In this document: positions 9,316-35,351 of the stretch, in pieces
Layout: each line of letters starts with the position of its first letter
Numbering within the stretch: position 1 is the first letter of the stretch
Made by a program: the position numbers and the translations under genes
NCBI GenBank assembly: GCA_905221605.1
Contig: CAJNDS010002197.1
Span: 1-64,000 of the forward strand
Direction of reading: 5' to 3'
DNA length: 64,000 nucleotides
Source: Symbiodinium natans
Taxonomy: Eukaryota; Sar; Dinophyceae; Suessiales; Symbiodiniaceae
Notes under the pieces: model-generated
The model's database searches: none
What the model saw: the letters and a program-made list of their open reading frames with translations, nothing else
Told to the model about the DNA's origin: nothing

Positions 9316-10751
9316 CACAGACGTCGGGTCACGCAGGTGGGCCACACGTGTGACGGGGCGCCGGCCAGGGCGCTCGAAAGATTACAGGCCCTTCACTGCC
9401 CACCAGGCCGTCCCACCCCCACCTTCCTCCCACCCTGAGACTGGGGCCAGGGTTTCACATTTCACAGGCCTTTGCAAGTGGCAAGGCTTCAGATTTCATG
9501 GGCTTTCGGGAGTGTGCCGCCGCAAGGCCCGATCCCTGTCGAGAACCCCGACCGAGGCATCTTGCAGCAGTTGCCTGTGCACACTTGCAACTGCTTCGCA
9601 TGTTGAATTGCAGTTGGTTAATTAAACACTTGGCCCGTGACTGAAATAGGGGGAGCTCGACCATTCGTTCATGCAGATTGCAGTGCTTTTGCTCGAGCCA
9701 GAGGACAGCTAGGACGATTGCCGCCATGAGCCGGCCTCCAGCAACATCGCGCAAGGTCGGGCGCGCTGTGGTGCTACTGGCGCCGCTCTGGGTGTCTCTG
9801 CCAGAGCCTAAGACCAGTGCTTTGAACAGTGTTAGAGGGTTTCCCGAGCAGCCCCAGGCGAGCAACGCAGACGGCGCGGGCTTTGCTAGGAGCGGGGGCC
9901 GTGCAGTTTCCAAGGTGGGATGTGATGTATGGCATGGAGTGCCGAAGATCCGCAAGCCAGCGCGAGGTCGGTTCCTCCGGGAATATGGGCACAGAGCTTG
10001 CTGGTCGCACGCAGGGCCAAGGCGGGAAGCCGAGACCGACAGGAAATTCAGTGTTAAGCGTATGTCCTGAAGAGCTGAGGCTGGCGATGGTGAGGCCGAA
10101 GACAGTGAAGACGTCAAGGCGACAAGGGTTTTGTCGTGTTGTGTTTCTTGTGACTCACGCTAAAGCATGCCAAAGAAGGCTGCCCCATCACAGACCGCTG
10201 AAACGGTCGAGGATGCCAAGAAGGGGATTGCCGGGAAGAAGGCGTGCACTCATGTCCTAGGTGCTTGAAGTGTTTGGGTTGTCAGTCAGCTTCTGTTCGT
10301 GCCAGCACTTTGCAACTCCAGGCCCGAAAGGCAGGTTTTGCCATGTTTTGCCTTTCTGACCCGCTTCAACTTGTATGATGTAGGTGCTCCAAACGCTCAA
10401 CTCTGCCAGCAGCACATGTCTGTTCGGGGTCAGTCCATGTTTGGAGGCTTCCTCAGCAAAGTATGAGGATGAGGTGGATGAGGTGGAAAAGGTGGAAGAG
10501 GCGACGACCGAGGCATGTGTTTTTGCTGGTGCGGGCTTCGCATTTCTGCGTGGCTCCTGCAGGCCAGAGCAGGCTTCGATCAGGCAGGATCCGTGAAGGC
10601 TCGCCGACTCTGGAGCATCGCTGAGGATGTGCCCCTTGCTGCAGGACGAGTGGCTGCAACAGACCGCTGACCAGATCAAGAACTTTACAGTGAAGCAGGC
10701 GATTGGCAAAATGTCTCTTTTGCTTGAGCTTCGAGTCCGGGCTGCTTGCAG
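9316..10751. other. No firm gene
   Basis: Frames on both strands are open for 60-220 codons, but composition is Ser/Arg/Pro-rich and no frame stands out. A short acidic stretch at 10,455-10,500 (DEVDEVEKVEEA) lies in an open frame. Nothing is assigned. Confidence 0.4.
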
Positions 10752-11015
10752 GTATGTGACTGGGCGAAAGCAGTGCTGAAAGCGAAAGGTCTCGATGAAG
10801 GGTTGGCAGCGGAAGCGGCCCAGCGGTTGGAAAATGAGGCAGTGACAGGTGAAGTGCTCATCGGTGTTACGGTTCAAGAGCTGAAGCTGGACTACGGGAT
10901 GAAGCGTGGCCATGCGACATTGCTGGTGAATCAGCTGCAAGCTTCCGGGGGCTCGGCGCCGCCGACGGCAGCGAGCGGACTCCAGGCCGGGGCCTTTAGC
11001 AGAGCTGGCTCGTGA
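10752..11015 (+). CDS. SAM-domain-like exon, probable upstream exon of the NTPase gene
   Basis: After a good acceptor (CTTGCAG) an open frame encodes VCDWAKAVLKAKGLDEG, then an acidic helix, GEVLIGVTVQELKLDYGM and GHATLLVNQLQAS. The order (W at the front, acidic helix, hydrophobic L-x-x-L centre, G-H before the last helix) fits a sterile-alpha-motif fold used for protein-protein contact. The frame stops at 11,015; a donor may lie earlier. It is on the same strand about 1 kb upstream of the NTPase exon; linkage is inferred. Confidence 0.45.
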   Translation, partial: VCDWAKAVLKAKGLDEGLAAEAAQRLENEAVTGEVLIGVTVQELKLDYGMKRGHATLLVNQLQASGGSAPPTAASGLQAGAFSRAGS

Positions 11016-11079
11016 CATCATGGGTTTCGTCGGTTTCGTTTCTTTCGTGTCAGACCGGAGTCTCACAGGATCCCCTCCT

Positions 11080-11790
11080 CGTTAAGCTGGCTCCACACTG
11101 CCTTCTCGGTTGGTTCTTGGTGTCTTCAGTGCCAGCCTCACTGCAGTGTTTGGCAGCTCGTCGTTAAGCCTCAGTGTTGGCTTGCAGCACTTGGTGTTGG
11201 CTTGCAGCACTTGGGGAGTGGGAGGGGCTTTCGGATCAGAGGGCTCTTGGCTGCTTCAGGCTCATGCAAATCTAGTTGCTCCTCGTGTTTTGCCGATGCT
11301 TCAGAACGGGGTGTCAGTCCTAGGCTCGATGTGGGGGGGGGGGTCAGCCTGTTTTGCGCTCGCTTTGCGCTCGCTCTCGAGGTTGCGGTTGTTTTTGTTT
11401 GAGGCTCGACTGTCAGGTTAGTCCGTGAGGGGGAGTCAAGGGACCTGGGTTCTTAGTGCTTGCCTTTAGCACACGGACCTTGCCGAGCGGTGGGGTTCCG
11501 GCAAGACGAGTGCAGGGGGCTTCTGCTTGGGCATGTTGCCTTTGGCTTGTAGCACTCCTGCCTGCCCGGGGCTCTTGGTCGTCGTGCGTTTTCGTGCGGT
11601 CTACCGTTGTTGCGTTTTGGGGTGCTGCTTTCCTCTCAAGATCTCCTTGTGGTTAAGCTGTCTCCACTGTGTTGGCTTGCAGCAGTTCGGGGAGCGGGAG
11701 CGTCTTTCGGAGCAGAGGGCTCTTGGCAGCTTCAGGTTTCAGGCAAATCTGGTTGCACCTCTTTGTTTACCGGGTGTTGGTGCTGTTGGG
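11080..11790. repeat. Diverged direct duplication, spacing about 475 bp
   Basis: The block starting at about 11,196 (GTTGGCTTGCAGCACTTGGG, then a CAGAGGGCTCTTGGCTGCTT section) recurs from about 11,671 with roughly four fifths of bases kept. CTCCTCGTTAAGCTGGCTCC near 11,085 also has a partner near 11,643. It sits in the presumed intron before the NTPase exon. Confidence 0.7.
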
Positions 11791-11987
11791 GTCGGGCACG
11801 GCGAGCCCCACGGTCGGTTTCCTGATTAGTCCAGGTCGGGCGGGGTCTTCGAGGTGTAAAGACGGGCTTATGCGGTGAGCTGACCAAATGTCCCAGCCTG
11901 CAGGTGCCTGATGCACAAAAGGCCATCCAGGACTATCCGAAGTCAACTCCGGCAAAGTCCCCAGTAAGCCCCACCCATTGAAGACAG

Positions 11988-14391
<2,404 letters not shown>

Positions 14392-14702
14392 GTCTCAGCG
14401 ATCCAAAAAACCCACTTTCCAAAGAGAACCTCGAACAAAGACTCAACGAGCTTCCAAGCGAGGAGACCAAGCTTAGAGAAGGACTCACACGAAGGCTGAG
14501 CGCCTGGCGGAGCAAGCCACAGCTTGACTCGATAACATCTAAAGACGAGCTCGCAAAGGCTCACGCACTGGTGACCTTTGAAGAGAGTCACGTCAAGGAT
14601 TTGTGCAAGAAGCTTGGGATCTGGCAACAAGCAGATTTGCTCAAGCAAGCTGTCAGCAAATGGACAGAACTGGTGGAAGCTTTGAAACCTATGCCCGACT
14701 GA

Positions 14703-15130
14703 CCACGAAAGCCAACGGAAAAAGAGTCCCGCGAAGGTGCTGCTGAGTACTTACTTTAAAGTGTGTTCTTGCGCTTCAAGACGTTGCTTACATTGTGCAG
14801 TTGCAGGCCGGATGGTCAAGGCGATGGTGAAGCTGAGGAGGTGTTTGGCTTGCAGCTTTGCCAGTCGTTTCAGCTGCTCCTGAGGAGAACTCTTGAAATG
14901 GATCCCACCTAGACCATCCTGAATACTTAGAGCATGTATGTTGGTTTGATTTCGAAGGGCTAATTGGTAGAAGGGTATCTGAGCCTTTCAGAAAACACGG
15001 CTTCGCAACTGGCCTAGCCGGACGGCTTAAACACTAGTTCTTGACGCGGGGCTCTCCGTGGCAGACATGAAACAAATGGACCAACGAGCTATTTCAGGCC
15101 CCTGACGTTGTTTTCTTTGTAGCCCTTTCT
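14703..15130. other. Nothing recognised
   Basis: No open frame of note, no repeat, no RNA gene signature seen. Confidence 0.5.
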
Positions 15131-15322
15131 GTGTCGCCCCACAACATTCCCATCCTCAGCACATTGCGGAAGGGGAAGGGATGGAGAAAAAGCGGAGGCT
15201 CGTGGATCGACATGCACGACCAACCGGTGTCATTCAACGCCCGTCGGTTTCACAAAGTCGAGCCGCACGAAGGTCACATGAGGGCCGTTGCAGCATACAC
15301 TCCCACAGCCTTCAAACGTTAA
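15131..15322 (+). pseudogene. Possible retroelement polyprotein fragment
   Basis: A 63-codon frame contains KSGGSWIDMHDQPVSFNARR followed by FHKVEPHEGHMRAVAAYTP. A block of the type N-x-R-x-x-H-x-x-E-P-x-x-G then a hydrophobic A-Y-T end is, from memory, common in polyproteins of dinoflagellate retroelements. Only this short piece is present, with nothing recognisable on either side, so it would be a remnant. Confidence 0.35.
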
Positions 15323-15659
15323 TGAAAATTGTGAAGAATTGACATCCCTGTGGTTCCCTGTTCCAAACATACATAGTAGAGACTCGAGTCTCTGCACGTA
15401 GAAACTCAGTTTCTACCAGAATCTGCCCGAAATCAGGCGGACTCGACCCAATCAATCGAAGAAACTCCGACCCCGCCAGGCCACACCATGGCCCAAAGGA
15501 TTTTACGCGCATTTTTTGACCCTTCTAAAAGCCAGCCCTAAGCCCTCAGGACCGCCTTTTCGAACGAGTTCCCGCCAAATCAGGGAAGAAGGACTTGCCC
15601 CCACAACCAAACAGCCAGAGGCCACGCCACAACAGAGGCCAGTTTTAAAATACAGATAC

Positions 15660-16125
15660 AAGAGCGAGAGCAGCAGGGAGGGAAATCGCGAACCTGAAGC
15701 CTATCGGGTTTCAGGACCCGGCATGAAGTACAAGAGCGAGCCTGAAGCCTATGGGCCTGCGCGACCTGGGAGCAGCACGCAGATAAATCGCAAACCTAAA
15801 GCCTATGGCCTATGGGCTCTCCGGACCCGGGAGCAGCAGGGAGAGAGATCTCGAGCCTGAAGCTTCTTGACCTACGGGACCTGCGAGCAAGGCGGAGAGC
15901 TATCACGAGCCTATCGGCTCTTAGGACCTGAGAGCAGCAGAGATGTGTGAGCAGCACGCAGATAAATCGCAAACCTGAAGCCTATGGGCTCTCCGGACCC
16001 GGGAGCAGCAGGGAGAAAGATCTCGAGCCTGAAGCTTATTGACCTGCGGGACCTGAGAGCAAGGCGGAGAGATGTCACGAGCCTATCGGCTCTCACAGGA
16101 CCTGAGAGCAGCAGAGATGTGACTT
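15660..16125. repeat. Tandem duplication, unit about 175-180 bp
   Basis: 15,772-15,950 and 15,951-16,123 are near-identical, both opening GCAGCACGCAGATAAATCGC and closing with GCAGCAGAGATGTG. Shorter sub-units (AGCAGCAGGGAGA, GCCTATGGGC, GACCTG(A/C)GAGCA) recur within each copy and back to about 15,660. Confidence 0.85.
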
Positions 16126-16509
16126 CGACCAACGCCCAAACATGTCTTCATCCTGAACCTTTGAGGGAAGGAGCTGCATCAGTGTTTTTGGTTCTTGACT
16201 TGCATATAAGCCAAAGAAGAGCTTCCTCACGACTGTCATATGCCAATAATTACGTGCGCATTTTATCAGGTTGCACGGCTTGTTGCCTTTGTATCGTCTT
16301 GCGCAAACTGCCCATTCTGTGACAGGTTTGCAGTCGCAAAAATCTGACGCTGCGCGGGGCAGTTGAGGGACCACAGTATGCCAAGCAATGGACGCCGCAT
16401 CTATTGACAGGCATCTTGGGCACCTTGCCTGCAGTCTCACTGCCCGGCCAGGAGGGCGCCCGCCCTCCTGCGCTGTGGCAAGCAGAAGCAGTGGGTAGAC
16501 CTCTCACAC

Positions 16510-16860
16510 TGATGCCTCAAGATTTTCAGAAGGCCCAGAAATGATTAGGCCTCTCAAACTGCTGTCCCAACTGTTGCCTGAAGGCCCAGAAGTGATTAGG
16601 CTTCTCAAACTGTTGCCTCAACCTTCCCTGGAGGGCTCAGAGCGATTAGGCCTCTCAAACTGCTGCCTAAAACCTTCTCCGGAAGGCCCAGCAGTGAGTA
16701 GGCCTCTCAAACTGCTGCCTAAAACTTCTCCAGAAGGCCCAGAAGTGATTAAGCCCTGCAAACGGCTGCCGGAACCTTCGCCATAAGGCCCAAAAGGGAT
16801 GTGAGGAACTGCTGCTTCGACCTATCCCAGCAGGTCCAGAAGTGACTAGGCCTAGCATAT
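16510..16860. repeat. 51-bp minisatellite, about 7 copies
   Basis: AGGCCCAGAAGTGATTAGG-type cores start near 16,531, 16,582, 16,632, 16,684, 16,735, 16,786 and 16,832. The unit is a multiple of three, so a 17-residue repeat (RPLKLL..L.PEGPEVI) is open on the plus strand. This may be chance, or the relic of a repeat protein. Confidence 0.85.
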
Positions 16861-19800
16861 TGCTGTGGGTCCCGCATCAGGTGTAGTCACGGGGTAAACC
16901 TGCTTGAAGTGCTCTCAAAAAATCGGCCGCTGCGCGGGGCTCCGAGTTCTAAGGCCCCTTGCCTCTCACACTTGACGCGCGGTTGGCTGCAGACCGCCTT
17001 GTGGGCCTCAAACTGCACCAGGCTAAGCACGCCAAGCCGATAGGCTCCCGGTACCTGGGAAGCACACTGCCCAAGTGCCAGCCAGCAGCCTTTGGGGCTC
17101 TTGCGCCGTCTCAAAAATCGGCCGCTGCGCGGGGCTGTAACAATATGGCCTCTTGCAAGCAGCGCTCCAGGCCTGCCCTATGGCCATAGCACGTGAGGAC
17201 GCCCGGACTCACACAGCGCAGACTGCAGCATAGTGTAGCCACACCAGCCCCTTGTCTGCCCCCGCTCGTCGGGGGGGGAAAGGGGCGCCTTTTCTGGCAC
17301 TCTGTGTGCATTGTGCTTAGTGTACTTGCAACTTTCTTGCCAACCACAATGGAGTCCTGAGTGTTATTGCTACGGCCCTGGCGCTTGTGTGGGGACTGTC
17401 TCTACGGACGCGTTGAGCAGTTTAGGTGACGGAGGTTCCTTGCCTTACGGCCTACCCATACTTTCGCTTAATGTCTGTACCAGACGTGGCGCAGCATTGC
17501 TTTGGGTGACGGGCTGCTGAGTGAGTGGTGCAGGTAGGTTCTTGTTTGCATTGGTCTCACCATGCTGGCCGGCCGTTAAGTTGTCTTGCAATACGGGCCT
17601 CTGCGCTAGCGGTTGCTTCTTTGTAGTCACGACTTCTTTTTCACTCGCTGGCTTGTACAGTTTGACGTTTGGCGCTTTTGGTTTTGGCGGGTTGTGGTTG
17701 TGTTTTGTGGTGGTTTTGGTGTGTGTTTGCTGTGGTTTTCGCGCCTGCGTCTGTTTCACCTTTAGTGTTGAGAAACACAAGAACGGCCTACTGCGCTGCT
17801 GATGTAGTAAAGAGGTGATGGTGCAAAAAAAAGGAAGAAAGACAACACGTTACATGCCAGTCGAATTTTTCGAGAATCGCAAGTTCTCGAACTGTGAGAT
17901 TTCTGTGATTTCGTAAGCCGCGTAGTGTTGCATTTTTCGAGCCATCCGGAACGATGCAGACGTCTATCAGCAAACAGCAGTCCATCTGCGAGGTTCCAGT
18001 CTGATGTGATGCAAACAGTGCACCCTCAATTGGGATGGGAAGCAAAAAAGTTGCGGAAGACCGTATTTAGAATTTTGAATTGAGGTGGAAAGCAAAAGAG
18101 CCGAAGCAGCCTTAAAGAGTTCGAAGAGACCTGCAGCCCTTTTTTTTTTGGAGGTAATTTGCAGTTGCATTGCAAAGAAGATGTCTGGCTGACTGAACCT
18201 AAAAACCCTTCGAACTTGAAAGAACAAGATTTTCTGTCTCACTTTGGATTAGAAAAACAAAACGCGTGAATATGTGTGCTTGGCTGACCAGACTGGTCTT
18301 TGGGTTGGCACCAAGACAAGCAGTCTTGCAGTCTTGCAGCGTTTCAGTTTCCAGATGATGCACGCCCAACATTCAGAGAACACAGATCAAACAACGGTGG
18401 AAGTGCTTGACGACTAATTGCATGTTTTTCGGTGATTTGATCTTGGATTGGTGTGCGTGTACAGATTTTTTGGAATGATGAAAGTTGTTCGTTTATTGTT
18501 GAACGTTGTTTTAGCCGGAGAAGAGAACAAGGTCAGTCGAGTGAAGGTCGCACCCTTCGCCTGAAACCTTTTTCCGGGCACAGTCTCTAGAAATGCTCTG
18601 CAGAGCGGTGTTGGACTTAGAACCCAAAAGCCTCCGAGGCTGATAGACATGTTTCACCGTTGTTTGTCGGCGAAGGTAGGATGTCAGCCCAGTAGCAAGA
18701 AAAGTGGGAGTGGACGTTTTTGCAGCAAACTGGGATTTAAGGGAACTTTTCTCGTTTTGTTCGTTCTCTCGCTTGAAAGTATGGATTCCGCAAGCATGTG
18801 CAGTTCGACAGCGAAACATGCTAGCATTGGAGAACGAAGACGATTACTTGGTAGCCCAACCAAAACTTGTGCTGTACTTTTTCGTTTATTTTCAATAGAC
18901 TTTCCCAAACTTTCATTCATCGCGAATACTTGTAGCACTGCCGTCACGTCAAAAACAGAGATCATCACAACAGTAACTTTCTGCTGTTAAGCTCATTTAA
19001 AGCAGAGAATACTGGTTTCGCCAATATCATCAGTTTTCTCGCCGTTATGGACTCAGCAGTTCAATTGCTGTGAGTCATTTCATGGCCTGTCTGGTTCAGC
19101 AAACGACAGCGTGCCTGGGGGTGTAAGAGAAGCTGGGAATCTTAAAATCTTAGGCCTGTGTTGTTTTTAGGTTTGCTGCTGCCTTAGGAAGTGGCGGCTT
19201 TTGATCCGTCATTCGGTAGTCACGTGAAACCAAGTGTGCAACCTGGCTGAGCATCGACATCAGATAGCATCTTGTAGGTTTTGTCAGCATATATGGTCAA
19301 AAGTTTCACGTTCATCTTTCAGAATGCTGCGCGTGCAGGCTCGAGAGAAACCCTTTGCTCGGGCAGTTGTGATGGGTGATGTTAGGTTCAGATTGGGGTT
19401 GTTGCTCCAACGTCGCTCCGGATTATATGTCGAAATATTACGTGCGCAACTTGTGTTTGTAGAAAGACTTCGTGTTGCAAACGACTTGGACCCATGCCGA
19501 TCGCATGTGCGAGGAGGCAAGGGTGTTGGCTTGCATGGCGCTGATGAACGGCAACCACCGTGAAGAGCCCGAAAACCTTGATTGCGGTTGCAGCGATTGA
19601 CGCACCCAAGACCATGCAGTGAACCTCAAACCCCAAACCCCAAACCCCAACCCAAAACTCAAAACCCAAAACCTACTACACGTTAAGCCCTGAACGCTTT
19701 CAGCATCCACCAACCTTTAGCCCGGAGTAAGTCTAAAGTTGCACGGTATTCTGAGGCGCTCATTTGCAGGATTGTGGGGCCCCGCTCGAGACTTTCGCAT

Positions 19801-19902
19801 TTCGACATTGGCTCTTGGGTGTTTATGCTGTTCAGGGTTTGGACTTTCGTTTTTTTTTGGGGGGGGGAAATCCTCTCCTCAACCCCATGAGAACTCCGAG
19901 AG
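16861..19902. other. About 3 kb without a confident gene
   Basis: AATCGGCCGCTGCGCGGGGCT occurs near 16,920 and 17,114. 17,640-17,770 is G/T-rich with an open plus frame of doubtful value. 18,000-19,000 is AT-richer and has only short frames. At 19,535 an ATG opens MALMNGNHREEPENLDC, which may be the first exon of the next gene. The first CCCCAAA units appear at 19,626-19,675. Confidence 0.4.
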
Positions 19903-31513
<11,611 letters not shown>

Positions 31514-32381
31514 TGCCATCTTTCCCCATAGGTGTTTTGGTTTAATGTGGTTCTACAGTTAAGGCTGCCATGGCAAATTTTTCTTGTATGTTGCTTACTT
31601 GCCTGAAACCCCCCTGGCCTACCTCCTAGATGCCCTAGAACAGAAGGCACTTGTTGGAAGTGGGCTGTAGAATTGAGTTTAGGCCTAACCCTGAAAGGAA
31701 CAGGTTTGGTCTTGCGGCCTGAGACGGCGTGGGGTGGGATAAAAATCTTAGACTTCCCTCCACTATCAGGGCGACTGCTCTTCGCATTTCACGAAACGAA
31801 GCTTTCGAAGCGAGTCTGCATCCCAACCTTCACAGCTTCTGCGCCCTTTCACAGCAAACCTTAAACCTCCCAAACCCTAAACCTTAAACTGTAAACCCTA
31901 AACCCTAAACCCTAAACCCTTGCGAACCCTGCAAGGAGATCTTGGGTGGACCCAAAGCCCTAGAAGGAGATGTCGGGGGCAAACCCTACCTTTAATAGGA
32001 GGTGTTGGGCAACAATACTTAGTAACAAGTAGTAAATACAAAGGAGAATAGGAAGTAAATAGTAAATAGGTAGTAAACAAACAGTTAATACATATTCAGT
32101 AGTAGTACTAAACCGATAACAAAGAAGCAAAACTTAAAGTCGTTTGCAGGGCACCGTTGAAGAACGAGTTTGTGGGAGGCCCCTCGAAACATGTCGGCTG
32201 CCCTAAGCCCTAACACCCCAACAAGGGTTCCCTAAAACCCCAAACCCCAAACCCCAAACCCCAAACCCCAAACCCCAAACCCCAAACCCCAAACCCAAAC
32301 CCCAAACCCCAAACCCCAAGCCCTAAACCCTAAACCCTGAACCCTGAACCCTAAAGCCTTGGTTGGGGCGGGTTAACCGAG
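31514..32381. other. Intergenic/intron region with telomere-like arrays
   Basis: 31,870-31,920 CCCTAAA; 31,990-32,110 AT-rich with TAGTAAATA units; 32,215-32,355 CCCCAAA then CCCTAAA. No exon is confidently seen; upstream exons of the coiled-coil gene may hide here. Confidence 0.5.
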
Positions 32382-33123
32382 GAAGAACGACCAGACGTCC
32401 GAGCTCCGCCGCTCGACGCAGGAAGCCGAGCAGCTCCGGGCACAGCTCGAGTCCAGCAAGCAGGAGCTGCGGTTCATGATTCTTTACAGGATTGGGGTTT
32501 AGGGTTTAGGGTTTAGGGTTTGGGGTTTGGAGTTTAGGGTTTAGGGTTTAGGCTGGGTTGACGATTTTATTTTTCGGGGTTTTGGCGGGTTATAGGGGGT
32601 GGATGAGGTTCAGTGTGTTGAGGGTTTTGGGCTTGAAGCAGAGCTAGAGCGGCTTAGGACATAGACATCCACCTCAAGACGTTTTAGCATTTTCGGGAAA
32701 CTATCTTTCAGAATGTCCCACAGTGCTCCATGGCGAGAGTCCAGGCCAGAGAGAGGTTAATTTTCAGGACTTTAGGGCAAGGATTCAGCGGAGGCTCCTA
32801 TGAAATGCCTTCCTACACCTCTTGAAAACGGCCACCTGTAGCTGTTAGAATCCTGGCAAAGAACGACGGGTGGAGGTTGAGGTTGTTTCGGTTCAGAGGT
32901 GAGGGTCTGACCCTAAACCCACTTTTAGAGGTGTTTTGGAGCTCGGAAGTTCATGGGTTTGGCACCCCTAACCCTAAACCCCAAGCCCGAAACCCAAGCC
33001 CGGAAGGAGAACCTTCAGCTGCGTGCGCTGCTTGGTGAGGGTGGCGCGGGTCCCGTCGACGCGGGGCAGCTCGCGCGGTGGCACCGCGAGATGGATCGAT
33101 CCACGCAGCTCAGCACTCACTGA
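32382..33123 (+). CDS. Coiled-coil protein, last two exons
   Basis: Exon 32,382-32,463 encodes SELRRSTQEAEQLRAQLESS with clean heptads. A GA donor joins it in phase to exon 33,007-33,123, which reads ENLQLRALLGEGG, then QLARWHREMDRS and stops at TGA 33,121. The intron between begins near a TTTAGGG array (32,495-32,555) and ends in CCCTAAA-like sequence. A structural or scaffold role is inferred only from the coil. The 5' exons are not identified. Confidence 0.6.
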
Positions 33124-33996
33124 ATCTGGGGGTGTTGGGTTCACCCCTGAACCCTGAACCCTGAACCCTAAACCCTAAACCCTAAACCCCAGACCCTAAA
33201 CGTTTGGGGTTTCGGGTTTAAACTTAGGCTGATAGTGTTTTGAGATCCTGAAGCTTGATCGAGGGAGTTGCAGGTCCCTCCAACCCTGAAAGACAGCATT
33301 CAACGCCCATGGCCAACAAAGCGTTTCAGCCGCAAGGACTATAAAATAAAATATGGTAAAGCTGTATCAACTTGTTCTGCCTAAGTAGGCAAGGGACTTT
33401 GGCCCAGAAAAAGAAATCATACAGCTGCATAAGCGCATAACAATAGCAGAGGATGATCATAATGGTATATGAGTATCATTATATTATAATATCATAATAT
33501 CATTCTATCATGAAATCATAATATCACAGTGTCATAATATCATAATATCATAGTGTCATAATATCATAGTTTCAGAATATCAGAATATCATAATATCAAA
33601 ATATAAAAATACCATGTATCATAAGATCAGAGTGTCATAATATCATATTCTAGGCATATAGCAGTATGCTATTTTCATACAGGAATACTATACTACTGTA
33701 GGATAGTAATACACTACTACAAGAATATGTTAGTATAACATATACTACTGTAAGAATATGAGATTAAAGCAAGAGAGATAGTGTACACACATATACTTGC
33801 ATAAGATCATAAGAATACAAGAACATCTAAAAAGCTAAACCGTAAACCCCAAACCCTGATCTCAAAGGACTTCTGTTCGACCCGCTAAACCCCAAACCTT
33901 AAACCCTAAACCCTAAACCCTAAACCTTCAACCCTAAACCCTAAACCCTAAACCCCAAACCTCTAAACCCTAAACCTTAAACCCCTAAACCCTCAG
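33124..33996. other. Intergenic: AT-rich repeat and telomere-like arrays
   Basis: 33,145-33,200 CCCTAAA. 33,455-33,660 is an AT-rich array of ATAATATC-type units, strikingly low in G+C for this window. 33,840-33,995 is CCCTAAA and leads straight into the CAG before the GTPase start codon. Confidence 0.8.
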
Positions 33997-35351
33997 GATG
34001 GCGACGACTCCCTACGACGTGGTTCTGGCCTTCAACTCCTTGGCCAAGTTCCTGAAGACCAGGCCTGGGTTTAGGGTTTAGGGTTTAGGGTTCAGGGTTC
34101 AGGGTTCAGGGTTTAGGGTTTAGGGTTTAGGTTTAGGGTTTAGGGTTCCTGCACGCTAAATATCCCCGAGGCGAATTCGCTTGTTGAAGAATGCAGAGTC
34201 CAAGCTGGACATCATGAAGTCAGAGAGCGTCCGCATCATCGCAATCGTGGGCTTGTTTGAGAAGGGGAAGACATGGCTCATCAACAAGCTCTTCGGAGTG
34301 AACCTGCCTTCCGGTACCCTTCATGAAACGGATGGGCTGAGCTTTCTCTGGATCCCCGAACGCCGGATGCTGCTGATCGACTCAGCAGGCGTGCAGTGTC
34401 CGGTCTCCTACTGTGCTCCCTCGGGTGCAGGGAGCGAGGAGTCAGTGGATGACGCTCTTTTTGATGCGAAGTCATCCGAGTCCTTCCTCTTCGAGATGAT
34501 CTCCCGAGTGGCCTCCCACATGGTTTTCGTGGTCACGAGCTTCACGTCCATGGAGCAGCAATACGTGGAGATGCTGCGGAGGAAGTACGTGGCAAGGGGA
34601 GTCCACAAAGAGCTCATCGTTGTGCACAACATGCTGAACGTCAGCAATCCAGACGTGGCTCAGCAGGTTTTTGAGAAGCAGGTCACCACGTGCTACGTGG
34701 GTGACATGTCTACGCTGGGCCGCCTCATCTTCACCGCCAAGAAGGGCAAGGGCCCGCCAGTGCACCACATCGGGCTCTGCTACGAGTGGAGCAGGGCCGG
34801 CGATGAGTTCAATGAGAAGAACAGACAGTACCTCTTGCAAAGCTTGGAGCACCGAGAGTTGGAAACCGAGGTGGTCCTCCAAGACCAGCTCCGCGAACAC
34901 TTGTCCGAGCTTCTCAAGATGTTTGTGAGCACGGAGCTTCCGGAGAAGGCCGATGGACCCGAGCCTTCCTTCAGCGTCGAGTTTTGCTCGGAAGACAAAG
35001 CGGTGGGGGGCCCCAAAGATTCGTCCGTCACTGTCTCACTGTCGGCTGTCAGTCTTTTGGGGGGGGGGGGTTGGGCACCTGGTCGGGGGAGCGCGGGATG
35101 ACCAGAGAGCTCGTTGCACTGAGGTTTTCTCCCCCGGAGATGAGGCCCTGCTCGCGGAGGACGCGGCGCGCCGCCTGGGCCATGAAGGCAAAGTCCGCGT
35201 GAAGCAAGTGCGCGATGACGAGCCGGGGGTGTACATCGGGTTCCAAGGCGGCGAAGAAGAAAAAGAAGCTTGGGTGAGGAGCGATGAGCTTCTACCAGTC
35301 GAGGCACGCCATTGCAAGTGCGGTCGGGCTTGGGTGGTCGTCGTTCAGTGA
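33997..35351 (+). CDS. P-loop GTPase, GBP/dynamin-like or divergent
   Basis: Three exons: 33,997-34,068 (ATG at 33,998), 34,171-about 35,026, 35,124-35,351. Joined, residues 51-58 are a P-loop (GLFEKGKT), Thr77 may be the switch-I Thr, and 94-97 are the G3 motif (DSAG) after a hydrophobic strand. The usual NKxD site is not clear: the candidate strand ends in VVHNMLN. A helical region follows (EKNRQYLLQSLEHRELETEV). The last exon encodes an acidic-basic beta module (KVRVKQVRDDEPGVYIGFQ). The layout recalls large GTPases of the guanylate-binding family in protists; the family call is tentative. AG lies directly before the ATG, as expected for a spliced-leader acceptor. Confidence 0.65.
34069..34170 (+). 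other. 102-nt intron almost wholly made of TTTAGGG repeats
   Basis: It opens GTTTAGGG straight after exon 1 (CCTGG|GTTTAGGG), continues as TTTAGGG/TTCAGGG units to about 34,146, and ends with a 24-base unique tail finishing CCCCGAG. Exon phases (2 to 2) match across it, and removal joins MATTPYDVV... to the P-loop domain in frame. Confidence 0.75.

Noticed and set aside
9455-10117. 220-codon minus-strand ORF
   Set aside because: Low-quality Ser/Ala/Arg/Pro composition, no motif, no better than rival frames.
10257-11066. 269-codon minus-strand ORF
   Set aside because: Ser/Arg/Cys-rich, antisense to the SAM-like exon; reads as a shadow.
16510-16860. CRISPR-like array
   Set aside because: Head-to-tail 51-bp units without unique spacers of even length, in a eukaryotic setting.
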